From Saccoglossus kowalevskii (taxonomy: Eukaryota; Hemichordata; Enteropneusta; Harrimaniidae), in assembly GCF_000003605.2 (NCBI RefSeq), contig NW_003152612.1:1-26142 (forward strand): a stretch of DNA of 26,142 nucleotides, given 5' to 3'. The translations under genes and the position numbers were made by a program. The notes under the pieces are model-generated. The model was given only the letters and a program-made list of their open reading frames with translations. It was not told where the DNA came from and ran no database searches. Shown here one piece after another: positions 21,571 to 26,142 of the stretch (the stretch's first letter is position 1; each line of letters starts with the position of its first letter).

Positions 21571-22771
21571 CGCAGTTCATGTTGGCAAGATTGTGTCAAT
21601 GTGATGCCTCGAAGTTCATATTGGCCAGATTGTATCAATGTAATGTCTCGCAGTTCATATTGGCCATATTATTTCAATGTAATATCTTGCAGTTTATATT
21701 GGTCAGATTGTGTCAATGTAATGTCTTGCAGTTCACATTGGCCAGATTGTATCAATGTAATGTCTTGCAGTTCATATTGGCCAGAATGTGTCAATGTAAT
21801 ATCTTGCAGTTCATATTGGCCAGATTGTGTCAATGTAATGTCTTGCACTTCATATTGGCCAGATTGTGTCAATGTAATGTCTCGGGGTTCATATTGGCCA
21901 GATTGTGTCAATGTAATGTCTCAAAGTTCATATTAGCCAGATTGTGTCAATGCAATGGCTCGAAGTTCATATTGGCCAGATTGTATCAATGTAATGTCTT
22001 GCAGTTCATATTGGCCAGATTGTGTCAATGTAACGTCTCGCAGTTCATATTGGCCAGATAGTGTAAATGTAATGTCTTGCAGTTCATATTCGTCAGATTG
22101 TGTCAATGTAATGTCTCGAAGTTCATATTGGCCAGATTGTGTCAATGTAATGTCTCGCAGTTCATATTGGCCAGATTATTTCAATGTAATGTCTTGCAGT
22201 TCACATTGGCCAGATTGTGTCAATGTAATGTCTCGCAGTTCATATTGGCCAGATTATTTCAATTTAATGTGTTGCAGTTCATATTGGCCAGATTGTATCA
22301 ATGTAATGTCTTGCAGTTCATATTGGCCAGATTGTGTCAATGTAATGTCTTGCAGTTCATATTGGTCAGATTGTGTCAATGTAATGTCTTGCAGTTCATA
22401 TTGGCCAGATTGTGTTAATGTAATTTCTCGCAGCTTATATTGGCCAGATTGTGTCAATGTAATGTCTCGGGGTTCATATTAGCCAGATTGTGTCAATGTA
22501 ATGTCTCGGGGTTCATATTGGCCAGATTGTGTAAATGTAATGTCTTGCAGTTCATATTGGCCAGATTGTGTCAATGTAATGTCTCGAAGTTCATATTGGC
22601 CAGATTGTGTCAATGTAATGTCTCGCAGTTCATATTGGCCAGATTATTTCATTGTAATGTTTTGCAGTTCACATTGGCCAGATTGTGTCAATGTAATGGC
22701 TCGAAGTTCATATTGGCCAGATTGTATCAATGTAATGTCTTGCAGTTCATATTGGCCAGATTGTGTCAATG
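21571..22771. repeat. Higher-order block D, copy 2 (about 1.2 kb)
   Basis: This matches 10690-11890 at 10,881 bp (279 units). It shares the stop-forming TTAG followed by AATGCAATGGC (21930-21958). It differs, for example, at ATATCTTGCAG near 21799 (ATGTCTTGCAG near 10918) and at CTCGGGG near 22466 (CTCAGGG near 11585). The match ends near 22771, where this copy enters plain CTTGCAG units. Confidence 0.84.
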
Positions 22772-23155
22772 TAATGTCTTGCAGTTCATATTGGCCAGAT
22801 TGTGTCAATGTAATGTCTTGCAGTTCATATTGGCCGGATTATTTCAATGTAATGTCTCAAAGTTCATATTGGCCAGATTGTGTCAATGTAATATCTTGCA
22901 GTTTATATTGGCCAGATTGTTTCAATGTAATGTCTCACAGTTCATATTGGTTAGATTGTGTCAATGTAATGTCTTGCAGCTCATATTGGCCAGATTGTGT
23001 CAACGTAATGTCTTGTAGTTCATATTGGCCAGATTGTGTCAATGTAATGTCTTGCAGTTCATATTGGCCAGACTGTGTCAATGTAATGTCTCGCAGTTTA
23101 TATTGGCCAGATTGTGTCAATGTAATGTCTTGCATTTCCTATTGGTCAGATTGTG

Positions 23156-23386
23156 TCAATGTAATGTCTTGCAGTTCATATTGGCCATATTATGTCAATA
23201 TAATGTCTTGCAGTTTATATTGGCCAGATTGTGTCAATGTAATGTCTCGCAGTTCATATTGGCCAGATTATTTCAATGTAATGTCTCAAAGTTCATATTG
23301 GCCAGATTGTGTCAATGTAATATCTTGCAGTTTATATTGGCCAGATTGTTTCAATGTAATGTCTTGCTGTTCATATTGGCCAGATT
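23156..23386. repeat. Block with the TTATGTCAATATAATG unit, copy 2
   Basis: This matches about 5800-6030 at 17,356 bp (445 units plus the net +1 slip). The mark unit GGCCATATTATGTCAATATAATG occurs only near 5827, 23183, 25406 and 25445. The unit before this copy reads CTTGCATTTCCTATTGG (near 23130), which is private. Confidence 0.78.
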
Positions 23387-24933
23387 GTGTCAATGTAATG
23401 TCTTGCAGTTCATATTGGCCAGATTGTGTCAATGTAATGTCTTGCAGTTCATATTGGCCGGATTATTTCAATGTAATGTCTCAAAGTTCATATTGGCCAG
23501 ATTGTGTCAATGTAATATCTTGCAGTTTGTATTGGCCAGATTGTTTCAATGTAATGTCTCACAGTTCATATTGGTTAGATTGTGTCAATGCAATGTCTTG
23601 CAGCTCATATTGGCCAGATTGTGTCAATGTAATGTCTTGTAGTTTATATAGGCCATGTTGTGTCAATGTAATGTCTTGCAGTTCATATTGGCCAGACTGT
23701 GTCAATGTAATGTCTCGCAGTTCATATTGGCCAGATTATATCAATGTAATGTCTCGAAGTTCATATTGGCTGGATTGTGTCAATGTGATGCCGCGAAGTT
23801 CATATTGGCCAGGTTGTGTCAATGTAATGTCTCGAAGTTCATGTTGGCAAGATTGTGTCAATGTGATGCCTCGAAGTTCATATTGGCCAGATTGTATCAA
23901 TGTAATGTCTCGCAGTTCATATTGGCCATATTATTTCAATGTAATATCTTGCAGTTTATATTGGTCAGATTGTGTCAATGTAATGTCTTGCAGTTCACAT
24001 TGGCCAGATTGTATCAATGTAATGTCTTGCAGTTCATATTGGCCAGAATGTGTCAATGTAATGTCTTGCAGTTCATATTGGCCAGATTGTGTCAATGTAA
24101 TGTCTTGCACTTCATATTGGCCAGATTGTGTCAATGTAATGTCTCGGGGTTCATATTGGCCAGATTGTGTCAATGTAATGTCTCAAAGTTCATATTGGCC
24201 AGATTGTGTCAATGTAATGGCTCGAAGTTCATATTGGCCAGATTGTATCAATGTAATGTCTTGCAGTTCATATTGGCCAGATTGTGTCAATGTAACGTCT
24301 CAAAGTTCATATTGGCCAGATAGTGTAAATGTAATGTCTTGCAGTTCATATTCGTCAGATTGTGTCAATGTAATGTCTCAAAGTTCATATTGGCCAGATT
24401 GTGTCAATGTAATGTCTCGCAGTTCATATTGGCCAGATTATTTCAATGTAATGTCTTGCAGTTCACATTGGCCAGATTGTGTCAATGTAATGTCTCGCAG
24501 TTCATATTGGCCAGATTATTTCAATTTAATGTGTTGCAGTTCATATTGGCCAGATTGTATCAATGTAATGTCTTGCAGTTCATATTGGCCAGATTGTGTC
24601 AATGTAATGTCTTGCAGTTCATATTGGTCAGATTGTGTCAATGTAATGTCTTGCAGTTCATATTGGCCAGATTGTGTTAATGTAATGTCTCGCAGCTTAT
24701 ATTGGCCAGATTGTGTCAATGTAATGTCTCGGGGTTCATATTGGCCAGATTGTGTCAGTGTAATGTCTCGGGGTTCATATTGGCCAGATTGTGTAAATGT
24801 AATGTCTTGCAGTTCATATTGGCCAGATTGTGTCAATGTAATGTCTCGAAGTTCATATTGGCCAGATTGTGTCAATGTAATGTCTCGCAGTTCATATTGG
24901 CCAGATTATTTCATTGTAATGTTTTGCAGTTCA
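23243..24933. repeat. Higher-order block C, copy 2 (about 1.7 kb)
   Basis: This matches 10100-11790 at 13,143 bp (337 units) over roughly 43 units. Several differences from the reference copy are C/T or G/A changes in CG, TG or CA pairs, for example AACGTCTCAAAG near 24294, CTCAAAG near 24377 and CTCGGGG near 24728. It has TTCATATTGG where both other copies have stop-forming TTAG near 24197. GTGTCAGTG near 24755 is private. Confidence 0.85.
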
Positions 24934-25368
24934 TATTGGCCAGATTTTGTCAATGTAATATCTTGCAGTTCATATTAGCCAGATTGTGTCAATGTAATGT
25001 CTTGCAGTTCATATTGGCCGGATTATTTCAATGTAATGTCTCGCAGTTCATATTGGCCAGATTATTTCAATGTAATGTCTTGCAGTTCATATTGGCCAGA
25101 TTGTGTCAATGTAATGTCTTGCAGTGCAAATTGGCCAGATTATTTCAATGTAATGACTTGCAGTTCATATTGGCCAGATTGTGTCAATGTAATGTCTTGC
25201 AGTTCATATTGGCCAGATTGTGTCAATGTAATGTCTCGCAGTTCATATTGGCCAGATTATTTCAATGTAATGACTTGCAGTTCATATTGGCCAGATTGTG
25301 TAAATGTAATGACTTGCAGTTCATATTCGCCAGATTATTTCAATGTAATGTCTCGAAGTTCATATTGG

Positions 25369-25371
25369 CCC
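25369..25371. other. Single-base phase slip (extra C in TTGGCC)
   Basis: The sequence reads TATTGGCCCAGATTGTG and moves the register by +1. It separates a TATTCGCC/TTATTTC/CTCGAAG run from the TTATGTCAATATAATG units, so again the variant order changes close to the slip. Confidence 0.88.
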
Positions 25372-25554
25372 AGATTGTGTCAATGTAATGTCTTGCAGTT
25401 CATATTGGCCATATTATGTCAATATAATGTCATGCAGTTCATATTGGCCATATTATGTCAATATAATGTCTTGCAGTTCATATTGGTCAGATTGTGTCAA
25501 TGTAATGTCTTGCAGTTCATATTGGCCAGATTGTGTTAATGTAATGTCTCGCAG

Positions 25555-25866
25555 CTTATATTGGCCAGATTGTGTCAATGTAAGGTCTCGGGGTTCATAT
25601 TAGCCAGATTGTGTCAATGTAATGTCTTGGGGTTCATATTGGCCAGATTGTGTAAATGTAATGTCTTGCAGTTCATGTTTGCCAGATTGTGTCAATGTAA
25701 TGTCTCGAAGTTCATATTGGCCAGATTGTGTCAATGTAATGTCTCGCAGTTCATATTGGCCAGATTATTTCATTGTAATGTTTTGCAGTTCATATTGGCC
25801 AGATTTTGTCAAAGTAATATCTTGCTGTTCATATTAGCCAGATTGTGTCAATGTAATGTCTTGCAG
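25555..25866. repeat. Eight-unit CTTATATTGG cassette, copy at 25.5 kb
   Basis: This matches 20717-21028 at 4,838 bp (124 units plus two slips). It has private CTTGGGG (near 25625) where the others have CTCGGGG, a CG to TG change, and CTTGCTGTTC near 25822. Confidence 0.86.
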
Positions 25867-26142
25867 TTCATATTGGCCGGATTATTTCAATGTAATGTCT
25901 TGCAGTTCATATTGGCCAGATTGTGTCAATGTAATGTCTTGTAGTTCATATAGGCCAGATTGTGTCAATGTAATGTCTTGCAGTTCATATTGGCCAGACT
26001 GTGTAAATGTAATGTCTCGCAGTTCATATTGGCCAGATTATATCAATGTAATGTCTCGAAGTTCATATTGGCAGGATTGTGTCAATATGATGCCGCAAAG
26101 TTCATGTTGGCAAGATTGTGTCAATGTGATGGCTCGAAGTTG

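Larger units (their letters stand above)
1..26142. repeat. 39-bp tandem satellite array, about 670 units, filling the window
   Basis: The whole window reads as head-to-tail copies of a 39-bp unit in one orientation, with no interruption by unique sequence. An exact consensus copy is at 123-161. The most constant parts are CAATGTAATGTCT in the second half and TTCATATTGG at the start. Variation concentrates at unit positions 11-14, 16-22 and 34-39. Apart from single-base slips (near 5-7, 597-599, 658-660, 7311, 14718, 21273 and 25369) every unit is 39 bp. The base composition is strand-skewed: the consensus has T 15, A 9, G 9 and C 6. Most units carry the palindrome TGGCCA. I infer eukaryotic satellite or large minisatellite DNA. 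No function can be assigned from sequence, and neither end of the array is clearly inside the window. Confidence 0.98.
24934..26142. repeat. Right-hand mosaic region, still inside the array
   Basis: Units here mix several families. GCAGTGCAAATTGG near 25123 is private. The sequence then gives alternating TTATTTC and ATGACTTGCAG units, the slip at 25369, and two successive TTATGTCAATATAATG units (25388-25465). After that come TTGGTCAG units and a full CTTATATTGG cassette (25555-25866; its third unit begins after CTTGGGG rather than CTCGGGG). A GATGCC cassette with ATGATGCCGCAAAG ends the window. The last unit, ending GGCTCGAAGTTG, is cut by the window edge and shows no sign of leaving the repeat. 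Confidence 0.8.

Noticed and set aside
12-26142. Shorter open frames on both strands with 13-residue periodicity
   Set aside because: They are shadows of the same repeat. Their ends are set by variant units (TTAG, TTGA, TAA) rather than by any gene structure.
1-26142. CRISPR array
   Set aside because: The period is 39 bp with no unique spacers between conserved repeats. Adjacent units differ only by a few recurring substitutions.
1-26142. Centromere protein B box or other known satellite-binding motif
   Set aside because: No unit contains the CENP-B box core pattern (TTCG, four bases, A, two bases, CGGG). TTCG occurs only in TATTCGCC or TATTCGTC variants without the rest.
1-26142. Telomeric or interstitial telomere-like repeat
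   Set aside because: No TTAGGG-like or related short telomere repeats are present. The TTAG in TATTAGCC is a single-base variant of TATTGGCC.
1-26142. Transposon, long terminal repeat, or terminal inverted repeats
   Set aside because: No sequence departs from the 39-bp unit anywhere, and all units have one orientation, so there is no inserted element to delimit.
1-26142. CCAAT (minus strand), C/EBP-like or SOX-like sites as promoter elements
   Set aside because: They follow automatically from the unit and match known consensus sequences only in part. No other promoter feature or gene is present to give them meaning.
1-26142. tRNA, rRNA or structured small RNA
   Set aside because: No cloverleaf, conserved RNA gene boxes or long stems are seen. 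The only dyads are the short ones inside each unit.

Overview
The whole 26,142-base window is one uninterrupted tandem array of a 39-bp unit, about 670 copies. I find no unique flanking DNA and no gene, RNA gene, transposon or CRISPR array. An exact consensus unit lies at 123-161: it opens TTCATATTGGCCAG, ends ATGTCTTGCAG, has about 38% G+C, and is rich in G+T on the given strand (24 of 39 bases). I read this as non-coding satellite DNA from a eukaryotic chromosome (pericentromeric, subtelomeric or another heterochromatic block). The reasons are its length, the absence of unique sequence, and a mutation pattern that looks like decay of methylated CpG. Nothing in the sequence identifies the species.

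Because 39 is a multiple of 3, a consensus unit without a stop in a given frame gives long open frames for free. Three of the six frames are open in the consensus, so translation yields 13-residue repeats of up to about 1,200 residues. I do not call these proteins. The most open plus frame holds 26 in-frame stops and is displaced by six 1-bp indels, and the differences between units change the encoded residues freely.

The array is not a uniform string. Units fall into recurring variants. The main variable sites are CCAG/CCGG (unit positions 11-14), TTGTGTC/TTATTTC/TTGTATC/TTGTTTC (16-22), and the last bases TTGCAG/TCGCAG/TCGAAG/TCAAAG/TCGGGG/TCACAG (34-39). These variants occur in fixed orders, forming cassettes that were copied in blocks. 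Repeated blocks of roughly 0.4 to 1.8 kb are found at spacings that are whole multiples of 39 bp (14, 15, 17, 21, 31, 61, 82, 113, 279, 289, 337 and 422-423 units), offset only by the single-base indels. There is no single higher-order period; the array is a mosaic of nested and tandem block duplications.

Layout: 1-770, left part with the most degenerate units; 771-2252, a block with a sister copy at 17268-18710; 2380-3897 and 5888-7310, a 31-unit higher-order repeat; 4850-5435 and 7230-7817, a 61-unit-spaced pair; 8720-9510, paired with 19990-20780; 10100-11890, partly copied at 21571-22771 and at 23243-24933; 11559-13079, a 21-unit tandem pair; 14721-15888, a 15-unit tandem pair; 18494-19351, a 14-unit tandem pair; 24934-26142, a right-hand mosaic still inside the array. 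The most notable feature is that most single-base phase slips fall in the same few bases of the unit (TATTGGCC), and several sit at block junctions.
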